Below, piece after piece: positions 49,470 to 57,868 of a stretch of DNA of 64,000 bases. This DNA comes from Clostridiales bacterium (GTDB lineage: Bacteria > Bacillota > Clostridia > Oscillospirales > Oscillospiraceae). Location: NCBI GenBank assembly GCA_902363045.1, contig CABIYX010000005.1, positions 4,812-68,811 of the forward strand, read 5' to 3'. Under the pieces are notes generated by a model. The model saw nothing but the letters and a program-made list of their open reading frames with translations. It searched no databases and was not told the origin of the DNA. The position numbers and the translations under genes were made by a program. Every line of letters starts with the position of its first letter. The first letter of the stretch is position 1.

Positions 49470-50471
49470 TCAGTTCCCCAATGTATCCATGGCCACCTGG
49501 GCGTGGGCCGCGAACAGCTGCTGGATGGCCTCCAGCTCGCCCAGCCCCGTCAGAACGCACTCCACATCATAGCCCGCGTCCTGGAAGGCCCGCTTCCAGG
49601 AACCGTCCTCGTCGCCGGCCATGTCGTTGTTGGCGTGGTCGCCGGCTACGATCATCAGCGGCTGGAGCACCACCTTGTGCGCCCCGCTGTCCTTCACTCC
49701 GGCCAGCACATCCTCCAGTGTGGGCGCCGCTTCCACGGTCCCCACATAGTAGTTGTCATGTCCGGCCTCCTTCAGGACCTGCTGCATCTGTCCGTACACC
49801 TGGTTGGACTCCACCTCGGTCCCGTGGCCCATGAAGCAGATGGCGGTGTCGCCGTCATCGTACTGGGCGGTCGCCTGGGTGATGGCCCCGGCCACCGACT
49901 GGAAGTCCTCGTCGCTGGTCAGCAGGGGCGCACCCACCGCGATATGCTCAAAGGCGTCGGCATACTGGGCCAGCTCGTCCACCAGGTCGGCATACTCCAG
50001 GCCGTCCATCAGGTGGGTGGGCTGGACCACCAGCGTTTTGACGCCGTTTTCCACCGCCCGGTCCAGAGCCGCCTTGACGTTGTCGATCTCCACGCCATCC
50101 CGTTCCTTTACCCGGTCGATGATGATCTGGCTGGTGAAGGCCCGGCGGACCGACCAGTCCGGGAAGGCCTCCGCCAGGGCCGTCTCAATGGCGCCGATGG
50201 TCAGGCGGCGGTTGTCGTTGTAGCTGGTGCCGAAGCTGACCACCAACAGCTCCTTCTCCCCGATCTGGTCCTGATTGAGGGGATCATCCAGGCTGGCGTC
50301 CCCGGTGTCCACCTCCTCCGTATCCTGGGACAGATCCGGGGCGGCGCTGCTTTCGACATTGGAGCCGCTTCCACTGCCAGAGGCGGAAGGCGCTCCGGAG
50401 CCGCAGGCGGCCAGCGGCGCCATCAGCAGCGCCGCGGAGAGCAGCAGGGAGAGCAGTTTTTTGATTTTCAT
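49470..50471 (-). CDS. cbiK: CbiK-type cobalt chelatase as an exported lipoprotein
   Basis: A 333-residue protein of the CbiK family (sirohydrochlorin cobaltochelatase). LLVVSFGTSYNDNR starts the chelatase fold at about residue 75. QPTHLMDGLEY and QPLMIVAGDHANNDMAG carry the two expected metal-binding His, and FMGHGTEVESN lies between. Unlike the cytosolic Salmonella enzyme it has a full lipoprotein signal: MKIKKLLSLLLSAALL, lipobox LAAC with Cys23, then a Ser/Gly/Asp-rich linker of about 50 residues. Periplasmic CbiK is known in Desulfovibrio. It is the first gene after the cobalamin riboswitch. Confidence 0.87.
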   Translation of the reverse strand: MKIKKLLSLLLSAALLMAPLAACGSGAPSASGSGSGSNVESSAAPDLSQDTEEVDTGDASLDDPLNQDQIGEKELLVVSFGTSYNDNRRLTIGAIETALAEAFPDWSVRRAFTSQIIIDRVKERDGVEIDNVKAALDRAVENGVKTLVVQPTHLMDGLEYADLVDELAQYADAFEHIAVGAPLLTSDEDFQSVAGAITQATAQYDDGDTAICFMGHGTEVESNQVYGQMQQVLKEAGHDNYYVGTVEAAPTLEDVLAGVKDSGAHKVVLQPLMIVAGDHANNDMAGDEDGSWKRAFQDAGYDVECVLTGLGELEAIQQLFAAHAQVAMDTLGN

Positions 50472-50549
50472 GTTTTTTCCTCCTTTTCACGCGAGACAGT
50501 CAAACTGGAACTTTTGTATGTAAAACACCTGTTCTCAGCAAAAGGGCAG

Positions 50550-50592
50550 GAAAAACAAGATCCTTTCCCCCTCTCAAAAGGGCAAAAGGATC
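50550..50592 (-). terminator. Riboswitch expression-platform terminator
   Basis: On the minus strand GATCCTTT pairs with AAAGGATC across a pyrimidine/purine-rich interior, then TTGTTTTT. It lies between the cobalamin aptamer and cbiK, so transcription could be stopped when ligand is bound. Confidence 0.8.
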
Positions 50593-50651
50593 ACAGAAAT
50601 GATGGCTGCGTCAGTACAATCAATTCCTCGTGATCTGGAAGCTTCTTCCCG

Positions 50652-50850
50652 TACCCACAGACGGCAGGTCTCCTGGCTCGCAGATCTTCACATATCGCCG
50701 CCTTCCCAATTTTCATCAGTGGCCGCATCTTGCGCTGGCGGTATGCTCCCTGCTTACAGTGACGAGATCGCACAGGTTTTGCACCTGTTTCCCTTTTAAC
50801 CTCCGACCTCTGGATCCTGTCTCCAGGGGCGGCGGCACCGGCTGTTTGCC
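50652..50850 (-). ncRNA. Cobalamin riboswitch
   Basis: On the minus strand, in order: CCGGTGCCG; GGTTAAAAGGGAA followed by CAGGTGCAAAACCTG; GCGATCTCGTCACTGTAAGC; and the B12-box-like GAGCCAGGAGACCTGCC. These are the conserved blocks of the cobalamin aptamer, in the right spacing. It lies upstream of the cbiK-btuFCD operon and is followed by a terminator. Edges are approximate. Confidence 0.93.
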
Positions 50851-50868
50851 TGATTCAGTTGTGCTTCT

Positions 50869-50898
50869 ATTTTAACCTCTTTCACGGCGCTGTGTCAA
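50869..50898 (-). promoter_or_regulatory. Promoter of the cobalamin riboswitch operon
   Basis: Minus-strand TTGACA (50898-50893), an 18-base spacer and TAAAAT (50874-50869). It starts transcription just before the aptamer. The stretch 50899-51100 between this promoter and the aro promoter shows nothing I can name. Confidence 0.85.
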
Positions 50899-51100
50899 TC
50901 GTTTCATCGCGCTCCCCAAGCTTCAGGGCCCCCCGGGAGCCGGACGGCAGTCTGCGCAAAAACAGCCGTCCCTCCGCCGCAGGAGATCTGATCTGCCGCT
51001 TTCGACTTCAAAAGTGTAAAGTAAAAAAGAAATTTGGGTATTTCGCCAGCTATCGATAAAATTATTTCAATAATTTCATCATAATACCGCTTTTTTTGAA

Positions 51101-51129
51101 TTGACAGTTGGGGGCTCCGGTGCTAACAT
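51101..51129 (+). promoter_or_regulatory. Promoter of the aromatic amino acid operon
   Basis: TTGACA at 51101-51106, a 17-base spacer and TAACAT at 51124-51129, about 44 bases before the leader peptide ATG. Confidence 0.88.
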
Positions 51130-51172
51130 AAGACCAACGAACAGAAAATTTCAGGAAAGGAGCCATATCGAT

Positions 51173-51283
51173 ATGAAGCGGTTTGCAGCGTTCTTTTATG
51201 GCTACTTTTACTTTTTCGGCTTTTGGGCGAAACAAGTAAAAGTGTTTTTTGCTGCAAATGATTGGCTCCCCTCCGCTGTATAA
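51173..51283 (+). CDS. Phe/Tyr/Trp-rich leader peptide of the aro operon
   Basis: A 36-residue frame from ATG 51173 with GGAAAGGAG 8-15 bases upstream. Fourteen of 36 residues are aromatic (9 Phe, 3 Tyr, 2 Trp); the core at residues 7-18, FFYGYFYFFGFW, has ten aromatic residues of twelve. It sits between the operon promoter and a terminator, ahead of the gene for the first shikimate step. This is the layout of a ribosome-mediated attenuator such as the enteric pheA leader, but reading all three aromatic amino acids. Confidence 0.8.
   Translation: MKRFAAFFYGYFYFFGFWAKQVKVFFAANDWLPSAV
51204..51243 (+). promoter_or_regulatory. Candidate pause hairpin over the leader peptide's aromatic codons
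   Basis: ACTTTTACTT (51204-51213, within the Tyr/Phe codons) pairs perfectly with AAGTAAAAGT (51234-51243). A ribosome stalled on aromatic codons would disrupt it. I could not identify a clear competing antiterminator by eye. Confidence 0.55.
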
Positions 51284-51304
51284 GCGGGATGCTTGGGTTA
51301 CACA

Positions 51305-51346
51305 GGGCCTGCGGTGAATGACACTTCGCCGCAGGCCCCTTTTTAT
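51305..51346 (+). terminator. Attenuator terminator of the aro operon
   Basis: GGGCCTGCGG pairs perfectly with CCGCAGGCCC, with an inner GAA/TTC extension, followed by CTTTTTATT. It lies 22 bases after the leader peptide stop and before aroF. Confidence 0.9.
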
Positions 51347-51382
51347 TCCCGCTCTCCCCCAGAAAAGAAAGGAATGGTCAAC

Positions 51383-52399
51383 ATGGTTATCTTTATCAAG
51401 CAGAACACCAAAGAAGAGCGGATCCAGGAGCTGCTCCAGTGGATCGAGTCTCAAAACCTGCGCACCCATGTTTCCACCGGGGATTTTTCCACGGTCATCG
51501 GTGTGATCGGCGACACCAGCAAGCTGGATGAGGACCTGATCGGCGGGCTGGATATTGTAGAGGGGGTCAAGCGTGTGTCCGAGCCGTTCAAGAGCGCGAA
51601 CCGGAAGTTCCATCCCCTGGACTCCGTCATCGAGGTCGGGGCGGACAAGGTCAAGGTAGGCCACGGGAACTTCGCCATCATCGCCGGGCCCTGCTCCGTG
51701 GAGAGCGAGGCGCAGATCATCTCTGTGGCCAAAAGCGTCAAGGCCGCCGGAGCCACCATGCTCCGGGGCGGCGCGTTCAAGCCCCGCACCTCCCCATACG
51801 ACTTTCAGGGCCTGAAGGCGGACGGCATCGAGCTGCTGCTGGAGGCCAAGCGGGAGACCGGCCTGCCCATCGTCACCGAGATCATGAACGCCAACCACCT
51901 GCCCCTTTTTGAGGATGTGGATGTGATCCAGGTGGGAGCCCGGAATATGCAGAATTTCGAGCTGCTCAAGGAGCTGGGCAAGACCCGCAAGCCCATCCTG
52001 CTCAAGCGGGGGCTGGCCAACACCGTCAAGGAGCTGCTGATGAGCGCCGAATACATCATGGCCAGCGGCAACGAAAACGTCATCCTGTGCGAGCGGGGGA
52101 TCCGCACCTTCGAGACCGCCACCCGGAACACCCTGGACCTGTCCGCAGTCTCCGTGCTCCATGAGCTGTCCCATCTGCCCGTCATCGTGGACCCCAGCCA
52201 CGCCACCGGCGTGGCCCGCTATGTCAAGCCCATGGCTCTGGCCGCGGCGGCCTGCGGGGCGGACGGCCTGATCATCGAGGTACACAACGATCCCCCTCAC
52301 GCCCTGTGCGACGGGGCCCAGTCCCTGCGGCCCGAGCAGTTTGAGGATGTGGCCAGGGCGGTCCGCCGGGTGCGGGCGGCGGCGCTGGCCGAGGATTGA
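51383..52399 (+). CDS. aroF: 3-deoxy-7-phosphoheptulonate (DAHP) synthase, type I-beta
   Basis: A 338-residue enzyme that condenses phosphoenolpyruvate with erythrose-4-phosphate, the first shikimate step. An N-terminal ferredoxin-like regulatory domain fills residues 1-68. The catalytic barrel follows, with IAGPCSVES, GGAFKPRTSPYDFQG, EIMNANHLP, RNMQNFELL, LKRGLANT and VDPSHATGVARYVKP. The N-terminal domain places it in the feedback-regulated I-beta form found in Bacillus and Thermotoga relatives. ATG 51383 follows GAAAGGAA by 8 bases; earlier frames overlap the terminator. Confidence 0.95.
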   Translation: MVIFIKQNTKEERIQELLQWIESQNLRTHVSTGDFSTVIGVIGDTSKLDEDLIGGLDIVEGVKRVSEPFKSANRKFHPLDSVIEVGADKVKVGHGNFAIIAGPCSVESEAQIISVAKSVKAAGATMLRGGAFKPRTSPYDFQGLKADGIELLLEAKRETGLPIVTEIMNANHLPLFEDVDVIQVGARNMQNFELLKELGKTRKPILLKRGLANTVKELLMSAEYIMASGNENVILCERGIRTFETATRNTLDLSAVSVLHELSHLPVIVDPSHATGVARYVKPMALAAAACGADGLIIEVHNDPPHALCDGAQSLRPEQFEDVARAVRRVRAAALAED

Positions 52400-52417
52400 C
52401 GGGAGGAGGCGCTGGAT

Positions 52418-53251
52418 ATGAAGGTGGGCATTGCGGGCCTGGGGCTGATCGGCGGCTCCCTGGCCAAGGCCTATGAGAAGAGCGGGGCGGCGGTATACGG
52501 CTATGACGGGAACCGGGTGGTCCAGGATTTCGCCAAGCTCCAGGGCACCCTGACCGGAGATCTGGACCGAGAGACCATTGGAGGCTGCGACCTGCTGCTG
52601 GTGGCCCTGTACCCACAGGTCTCCATGGATTACATGAAGGAGATGGCCCCTTACATCTCCAAGGATACGCTGGTCATGGACTGCTGCGGCGTGAAGCGGG
52701 AGGTCTGCCGGACGGGCTTCGCCCTGGCGGAGGAATACGGCTTCACCTTCGTGGGCGGCCACCCCATGGCGGGCACCCAGTACTCCGGCTTTGCCAACAG
52801 CAGGGCCGACCTGTTCCAGGGGGCCCCTATGGTGATCGTGCCCAAAGAGCGTGACGACATCCTGCTGCTGGACCGGGTGAAAAAGCTGCTCACTCCCGCC
52901 GGCTTCAGCCACATGACGGTGACGACGGCGGAGCACCACGACGCGATGATCGCCTATACCTCCCAGATGTGCCATGTGCTGTCCAACGCCTATGTGAAAA
53001 GCCCCAGGGCCCAGATGCACAAGGGATACTCCGCCGGGAGCTACCGGGACCTGACCCGGGTGGCCTGGCTGAACGAGACCATGTGGACCGACCTGTTTTT
53101 GGAGAACCGGGACTATCTGCTGGAGGAGCTGGACCGGCTGATCGGCTATCTGGGCGAGTACCGGGAGGCCCTGGAGCAGGGCAACGGGACCCGGCTGTGC
53201 ACCCTGCTGGCCGAGGGACGGATCTGTAAAGAAAAGGTGGACGCGGAATGA
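52418..53251 (+). CDS. tyrA: Prephenate dehydrogenase
   Basis: A 277-residue NAD(P)-dependent enzyme converting prephenate to 4-hydroxyphenylpyruvate. The Rossmann motif GIAGLGLIGGSLAKA is at the N-terminus, GGHPMAGTQYSGF near residue 110 holds the catalytic His, and HHDAMIAYTSQMCHVLSNA is the conserved helix of the dimer domain. There is no C-terminal ACT domain, so direct tyrosine feedback is not obvious. GGAGGAGG precedes ATG 52418. Overlaps aroB by 4 bases. Confidence 0.93.
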   Translation: MKVGIAGLGLIGGSLAKAYEKSGAAVYGYDGNRVVQDFAKLQGTLTGDLDRETIGGCDLLLVALYPQVSMDYMKEMAPYISKDTLVMDCCGVKREVCRTGFALAEEYGFTFVGGHPMAGTQYSGFANSRADLFQGAPMVIVPKERDDILLLDRVKKLLTPAGFSHMTVTTAEHHDAMIAYTSQMCHVLSNAYVKSPRAQMHKGYSAGSYRDLTRVAWLNETMWTDLFLENRDYLLEELDRLIGYLGEYREALEQGNGTRLCTLLAEGRICKEKVDAE

Positions 53252-54330
53252 AAAAGACGCTGACTGTGGCCCTCCCGGGCCGGGAATATCAGATCGAGAT
53301 CCAGCGGGGCCTGCTGGACCATGCGGGGGAGCGCTGCCGGGCGCTGCTGCCCCGGGCCCGGAAGCTGGCAGTGGTGACCGACAGCCATGTGCTGCCCCTG
53401 TATTTAGAGCGGACGGCGGACAGCCTGAAGCGGGCGGGGTTTCAGGTCCGCTGCTGCTCCGTCCCCGCCGGGGAGGCGGCCAAGAGTCCGGAGCAGCTGG
53501 TCCTTCTGTGGGAAAAAATGATGGACTTCGGCATGACCCGCACCGACGGCGTGGTGGCCCTGGGCGGCGGCGTGGTGGGCGACCTGGCGGGCTTTGCCGC
53601 CGCCACCCTTCTCCGGGGGGTGGATCTGATCCAGATCCCCACCACCCTTCTGGCTCAGGTGGACTCCTCCGTGGGGGGCAAGGTGGCCATCGACCTTCAG
53701 GCCGGAAAAAATCTGGCCGGGGCCTTCTGGCAGCCCAGAGGGGTGCTGATCGATCCGAACTGCCTGGACACCCTTCCGGACCGGGTCTTTTCGGACGGGA
53801 TGGCGGAAGTGATCAAGTACGGCTGTATCCGGGACCGGGCGTTCTTCGATCTGCTGGACCGCTGCGGCGGCCGGACGGGGGTGATGGACCACATTGAGGA
53901 TGTGATCCACACCTGCTGTGACATCAAGCGGAAGGTTGTGCTGACCGACGAGCGGGACACCGGGGAGCGTATGGTGCTGAATTTCGGCCACACCATCGGC
54001 CACGCCTTTGAGCTGGCCGGGAACTATGAAACCTGGAGCCACGGTCAGGGGGTGGCCGCCGGCATGAACTGGGCGGCGCAGATCGGCTTTGGCCTGGGTG
54101 TGACCCCGGAGGAGGCGATCCTGCCTGTCCAGGACATTTTGAAGAAGTACGGCCTGCCCCTGGACATCCCATGCCCCTGGGACGTCATGACCCACGCGGT
54201 GCTGCGGGATAAGAAAAATCTGGAGGGCAGGATCAACCTGATCCTGATGGAATCCCTGGGACGGGCCGCGCCCCACCCGGTCAGCCTGGACCAGCTGCTG
54301 GAGCAGCTGGAAGCCATGTACGGGAGGTGA
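53248..54330 (+). CDS. aroB: 3-dehydroquinate synthase
   Basis: A 360-residue NAD- and metal-dependent enzyme that cyclises DAHP to 3-dehydroquinate. The NAD region reads VVALGGGVVGDLAGFAAATLLRG, then IQIPTTLLAQVDSSVGGKVAIDL, and the metal ligands are in FGHTIGHAFEL and the preceding Glu of FSDGMAEVIKYG. Length is normal. ATGA overlap with tyrA. Confidence 0.96.
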   Translation: MKKTLTVALPGREYQIEIQRGLLDHAGERCRALLPRARKLAVVTDSHVLPLYLERTADSLKRAGFQVRCCSVPAGEAAKSPEQLVLLWEKMMDFGMTRTDGVVALGGGVVGDLAGFAAATLLRGVDLIQIPTTLLAQVDSSVGGKVAIDLQAGKNLAGAFWQPRGVLIDPNCLDTLPDRVFSDGMAEVIKYGCIRDRAFFDLLDRCGGRTGVMDHIEDVIHTCCDIKRKVVLTDERDTGERMVLNFGHTIGHAFELAGNYETWSHGQGVAAGMNWAAQIGFGLGVTPEEAILPVQDILKKYGLPLDIPCPWDVMTHAVLRDKKNLEGRINLILMESLGRAAPHPVSLDQLLEQLEAMYGR

Positions 54331-54334
54331 GCCC

Positions 54335-55591
54335 GTGGATGTGACGGTTTTTCCAGGCAGGCTGAGAGGGAGCGTCACCCCGCCCTCCAGCAAGTCCCAG
54401 GCCCACCGGGCCCTGATCGCCGCCGCCCTCAGCGGCGGGATCAGCACCATCTCCGGTCTGGCGGACTCTCAGGACATCCAGGCCACCCGCCGGTGCCTTG
54501 CCGCCCTGGGAGCCCTGGTGGAGGAGCTGGAGCCCGGGACGCTCCGGGTCCACGGTCTGGGGAACTCCATCCCCCAGGCGGGACCCTTCCCCGTCCTGGA
54601 CTGCGGAGAGAGCGGCTCCACGCTGCGTTTTTTGATCCCCGTGGCTCTGCTGGTACAGGGGGAGGCCGCTTTCACCGGCCGCAGCCGCCTCATGGAGCGG
54701 CCCCTCGCCCCGTACAAGGAGCTGTTCCGTGGGAAGGGGATCAGCTGGAGCACGGAAGGCGGCGTGCTTACCCTGGACAGTGGACGGGGGTACGACCGTC
54801 TGGCCCTGGACCCCGGCGAGTACCGCCTGCCGGGGAATGTGTCCAGCCAGTTCATCACCGGACTGCTGTTCGTCCTCCCCCTGCTGGAGGGGGACAGCGA
54901 TCTGGCGCTCACCAGCCCACTGGAGTCCCGGGGATATGTGGAACTGACTCTGGATGTGCTGAACAGGTTCGGTATTCAGATAGAGGAGCGGGAGAACGGC
55001 TTCCATGTCCCCGGAAAACAGAGCTATCAGAGCCGGGACTTCACCGTGGAGGCCGACTGGTCCCAGGCCGCCTTCTGGTACGCCGCCAATTTTTCCGGCG
55101 GACAGGTGGACATTCAGGGACTGAACATGAACTCCAAGCAGGGGGATAAGGTCATCGCCCTCCAGTATTGGAAGCTGGCCAAGCCCGGGGACGCGGAGCT
55201 GGACGTCTCTCAGTGTCCCGACCTGGTTCCTCCTCTGGCGGCCATGGCCGCTGTGCGCGCCGGGACCACCCGCCTCACCAACGCCGCCCGCCTGCGGATG
55301 AAGGAGAGCGACCGGCTGGCCTCGGTCACCCGGGCTCTCCGGGCCATGGGGGGACTGGTGGAGGAGCGCGCCGACGCCCTGATCATTCACGGGGTGGAGC
55401 GGCTGGCGGGGGGCGGAGTTGTGGACTGCGCCAACGACCACCGCATTGCCATGATGGCGGCGGTCTGCGCCGCCTCCGCCCGGGCTCCGGTAAAACTGCT
55501 GGGGGCGGAGTGCGTCAGAAAATCCTATCCAGAATTCTGGACCCATTTTCAATCGTTAGGAGGAGCGCTCCATGGCCTCATACTTCGGTAA
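54335..55591 (+). CDS. aroA: EPSP synthase (3-phosphoshikimate 1-carboxyvinyltransferase)
   Basis: A 418-residue enzyme adding enolpyruvyl to shikimate-3-phosphate. PPSSKSQAHRALIAAAL near the N-terminus binds substrate; DCGESGSTLRFLIPVA, GNVSSQFITGLL, MKESDRLASV and DHRIAMMAAV are the further signature blocks. The start is GTG 54335, with GGGAGGTGAG upstream, 4 bases past aroB. The C-terminal 20 bases overlap aroC. Confidence 0.95.
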   Translation: MDVTVFPGRLRGSVTPPSSKSQAHRALIAAALSGGISTISGLADSQDIQATRRCLAALGALVEELEPGTLRVHGLGNSIPQAGPFPVLDCGESGSTLRFLIPVALLVQGEAAFTGRSRLMERPLAPYKELFRGKGISWSTEGGVLTLDSGRGYDRLALDPGEYRLPGNVSSQFITGLLFVLPLLEGDSDLALTSPLESRGYVELTLDVLNRFGIQIEERENGFHVPGKQSYQSRDFTVEADWSQAAFWYAANFSGGQVDIQGLNMNSKQGDKVIALQYWKLAKPGDAELDVSQCPDLVPPLAAMAAVRAGTTRLTNAARLRMKESDRLASVTRALRAMGGLVEERADALIIHGVERLAGGGVVDCANDHRIAMMAAVCAASARAPVKLLGAECVRKSYPEFWTHFQSLGGALHGLILR

Positions 55592-56696
55592 ACACATCCA
55601 CATCTCCATCTTCGGTCAGTCCCACTCGGAGGCCATCGGGGTGACGGTGGACGGCCTGCCCGCCGGGGAGGCCGTGGACCTGGAGCAGCTCCAGGCCTTT
55701 CTCCGCCGCAGGGCCCCCGGCCGGGACGCCACCTCCACCCCCCGGAAGGAGGGGGATGTGCCCCGGATCCTGTGCGGGCTGGTGGATGGAGTGACCTGCG
55801 GCGCGCCCCTGGCCGCCGTCATTGAGAACACCAACACCCGCTCCAAAGATTATGAGGAGCTGCGGGACAAGCCCCGTCCGTCTCACGCCGACCTCACCGC
55901 CCACATCAAGTACGGCGGCTTTCAGGATGTGCGGGGCGGCGGCCACTTCTCTGGGCGGCTCACCGCCCCCCTGTGCATCGCCGGTGGGATCTGCGCCCAG
56001 CTGCTGGCCCGGCGGGGGATCGCCGTAGCGGCCCATATCCGCTCCATCGCCCAGGTGGAGGACCGGCCCTTCTCCCCTCTGGGAGAGACGCGGGACACCC
56101 TGCTGGCGGTACAGCGCGCCCCCTTCCCCGTTTTGGAGGAGAAGGCCGGCGAGAGGATGCGGGCGGAGATCCTCCGGGCCCGGGAGGCGGGGGACTCGGT
56201 GGGCGGCGTGGTGGAGTGCATGGTCACCGGCCTGCCCGCCGGAGTGGGCAGCCCTATGCTTCAGGGGCTGGAGAGCCAGCTGGCCGCCGCCCTGTTTGCC
56301 ATCCCCGCCGTGAAGGGTGTGGAGTTTGGCTCCGGCTTCGGGGCCGCCGGGATGCGGGGCTCCGAACACAACGACCCCTTCATTCTGGAGGACGGAGTCA
56401 TCCGCGCCGCCAGCAATCACGCCGGCGGGATCCTGGGCGGGATCTCCAGCGGGATGCCGGTGGTGTTTCGGGCAGCCTTTAAGCCCACCCCGTCCATCGC
56501 GCAAAAACAGCGCACCGTCCGCCTGTCCGCGGGGACAGAGGAGGAGCTCCAGATCACCGGCCGGCACGACCCCTGTATCGTGCCCCGGGCGGTCCCTGTG
56601 GTGGAGGCCGCCGCCGCCCTGGTCCTGCTGGACGCGCTGCTGGACCGGAACACAGACCGAATCGAATGGAGCGCGCCCCAGGGCGCGCGGCCTTGA
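55572..56696 (+). CDS. aroC: Chorismate synthase
   Basis: A 374-residue FMN-dependent lyase that forms chorismate. FGQSHSEAIGVTVDGLPAG opens the family pattern with its catalytic-region His. RPSHADLTAHIKYGGFQDVRGGGHFSGRLTAPLC is the second block, in the clostridial GGHFSGR form rather than the enteric GGRSSAR. FGSGF, SEHNDPF, NHAGGILGGISSGMP and RHDPCIVPRAVPVVEA complete it. GGAGGAG precedes ATG 55572. Confidence 0.95.
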   Translation: MASYFGKHIHISIFGQSHSEAIGVTVDGLPAGEAVDLEQLQAFLRRRAPGRDATSTPRKEGDVPRILCGLVDGVTCGAPLAAVIENTNTRSKDYEELRDKPRPSHADLTAHIKYGGFQDVRGGGHFSGRLTAPLCIAGGICAQLLARRGIAVAAHIRSIAQVEDRPFSPLGETRDTLLAVQRAPFPVLEEKAGERMRAEILRAREAGDSVGGVVECMVTGLPAGVGSPMLQGLESQLAAALFAIPAVKGVEFGSGFGAAGMRGSEHNDPFILEDGVIRAASNHAGGILGGISSGMPVVFRAAFKPTPSIAQKQRTVRLSAGTEEELQITGRHDPCIVPRAVPVVEAAAALVLLDALLDRNTDRIEWSAPQGARP

Positions 56697-56716
56697 ATCG
56701 AGGGAGGAGAATCGAC

Positions 56717-57868
56717 ATGGATCAGAATTTGACGCAGCTGCGGGATCAGATCGACGGCATCGACCAGAAGCTGGTGGAGCTGTTCAAGCAGCGGATGGCG
56801 GTCTCCCGCCAGGTGGCCGCCTATAAGCGGGAGCACGGCCTGCCCACGCTGGACGCGGGCCGGGAGCGGGCGCTGCTGGCCAAGGTGGGCAGTCTGGCCG
56901 GGGAGGAGCTGGCCGACTACACGGAGTCGGTGTTCCGCTCCATCATGGCGGCCAGCCGCTCCTATCAGAAGCAGTGCGGCGGGTCCGGCTCCCGGGTCTA
57001 TGAGGGCATCCGCACCGCCCTGCGGACCACGCCGGAACTCTTTCCACAGCGGGCCACCGTGGCCTGTCAGGGCATCGAGGGAGCGTACTCCCAGATCGCC
57101 TGCGACAGCATTTTCAAATCCCCCGCCATCCTCTACTTTGATACCTTTGACCATGTGTTCCAGGCGGTGGAGAGCGGGATGTGCCAGTACGGCATCCTGC
57201 CCATTGAAAACAGCACCGCCGGTTCGGTCAATGCGACCTACGACCTGATGACCCGCCATAACTTCTCCATCGTCCGCTCCGCCCGGCTGAAGGTGAGCCA
57301 CAACCTGCTGGCCAAAGCCGGGACCGGCCTGGAGGACGTCAAGGAGGTGTTCTCCCACGAGCAGGCCATCAACCAGTGCTCCGCCTTCCTGAGCGAGTTG
57401 AAGGGGGTCAAGGTGACTGTGGTGCCCAACACCGCCGTTGCCGCCCGCATGGTCTCTCAGTCGGAGCGGCGGGACGTGGCCGCCCTCTCCTCCCGCTTCT
57501 GCGGCGAGACCTACGGCCTGGAGCTGCTGCGCGCCAATGTGCAGAACCGTGACAACAACTATACCCGCTTCATCTGCATCTCCCAAAAGCCGGAGATCTA
57601 TCCCGGGGCCGACCGGACCTCCCTGATGATGACTCTGCCCCACAAGCCGGGGGCCCTCTACAATGTGCTGTCCAAGTTCTACGCTCTGGGCATCAACCTG
57701 CAAAAGCTGGAGAGCCGCCCCCTCCCGGACCGGGAGTTTGAGTTCATGTTCTACTTCGATCTGGAGTGCTCCGTCTACGCCCCGGAGATGGAGCGGCTGT
57801 TCCGGGATCTGGAGGAGGAGAGCGAGCAGTGCCGCTATCTGGGGACCTATCAGGAGGTCATCTGCTGA
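56717..57868 (+). CDS. pheA: Bifunctional chorismate mutase / prephenate dehydratase (P-protein)
   Basis: A 383-residue fusion. Chorismate mutase (AroQ type) is residues 1-88: LRDQIDGIDQKLVELFKQRM and VAAYKREHGLP. Prephenate dehydratase is about 110-290: CQGIEGAYSQIA, YGILPIENSTAGSVNATYDL and NNYTRFICIS. A C-terminal ACT domain (about 300-375) has KPGALYNVLSKFYALGINLQKLESRP, the usual phenylalanine feedback site. AGGGAGGAG precedes ATG 56717. Together with tyrA it supplies both aromatic branches. Confidence 0.95.
   Translation: MDQNLTQLRDQIDGIDQKLVELFKQRMAVSRQVAAYKREHGLPTLDAGRERALLAKVGSLAGEELADYTESVFRSIMAASRSYQKQCGGSGSRVYEGIRTALRTTPELFPQRATVACQGIEGAYSQIACDSIFKSPAILYFDTFDHVFQAVESGMCQYGILPIENSTAGSVNATYDLMTRHNFSIVRSARLKVSHNLLAKAGTGLEDVKEVFSHEQAINQCSAFLSELKGVKVTVVPNTAVAARMVSQSERRDVAALSSRFCGETYGLELLRANVQNRDNNYTRFICISQKPEIYPGADRTSLMMTLPHKPGALYNVLSKFYALGINLQKLESRPLPDREFEFMFYFDLECSVYAPEMERLFRDLEEESEQCRYLGTYQEVIC

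Noticed and set aside
50655..50820. Small frames across the cobalamin riboswitch as genes
   Set aside because: They coincide with the conserved aptamer blocks and have no coding features.
51101..51283. 60-codon version of the aro leader peptide from TTG 51101
   Set aside because: That TTG is the promoter -35 box. ATG 51173 has a proper ribosome site.
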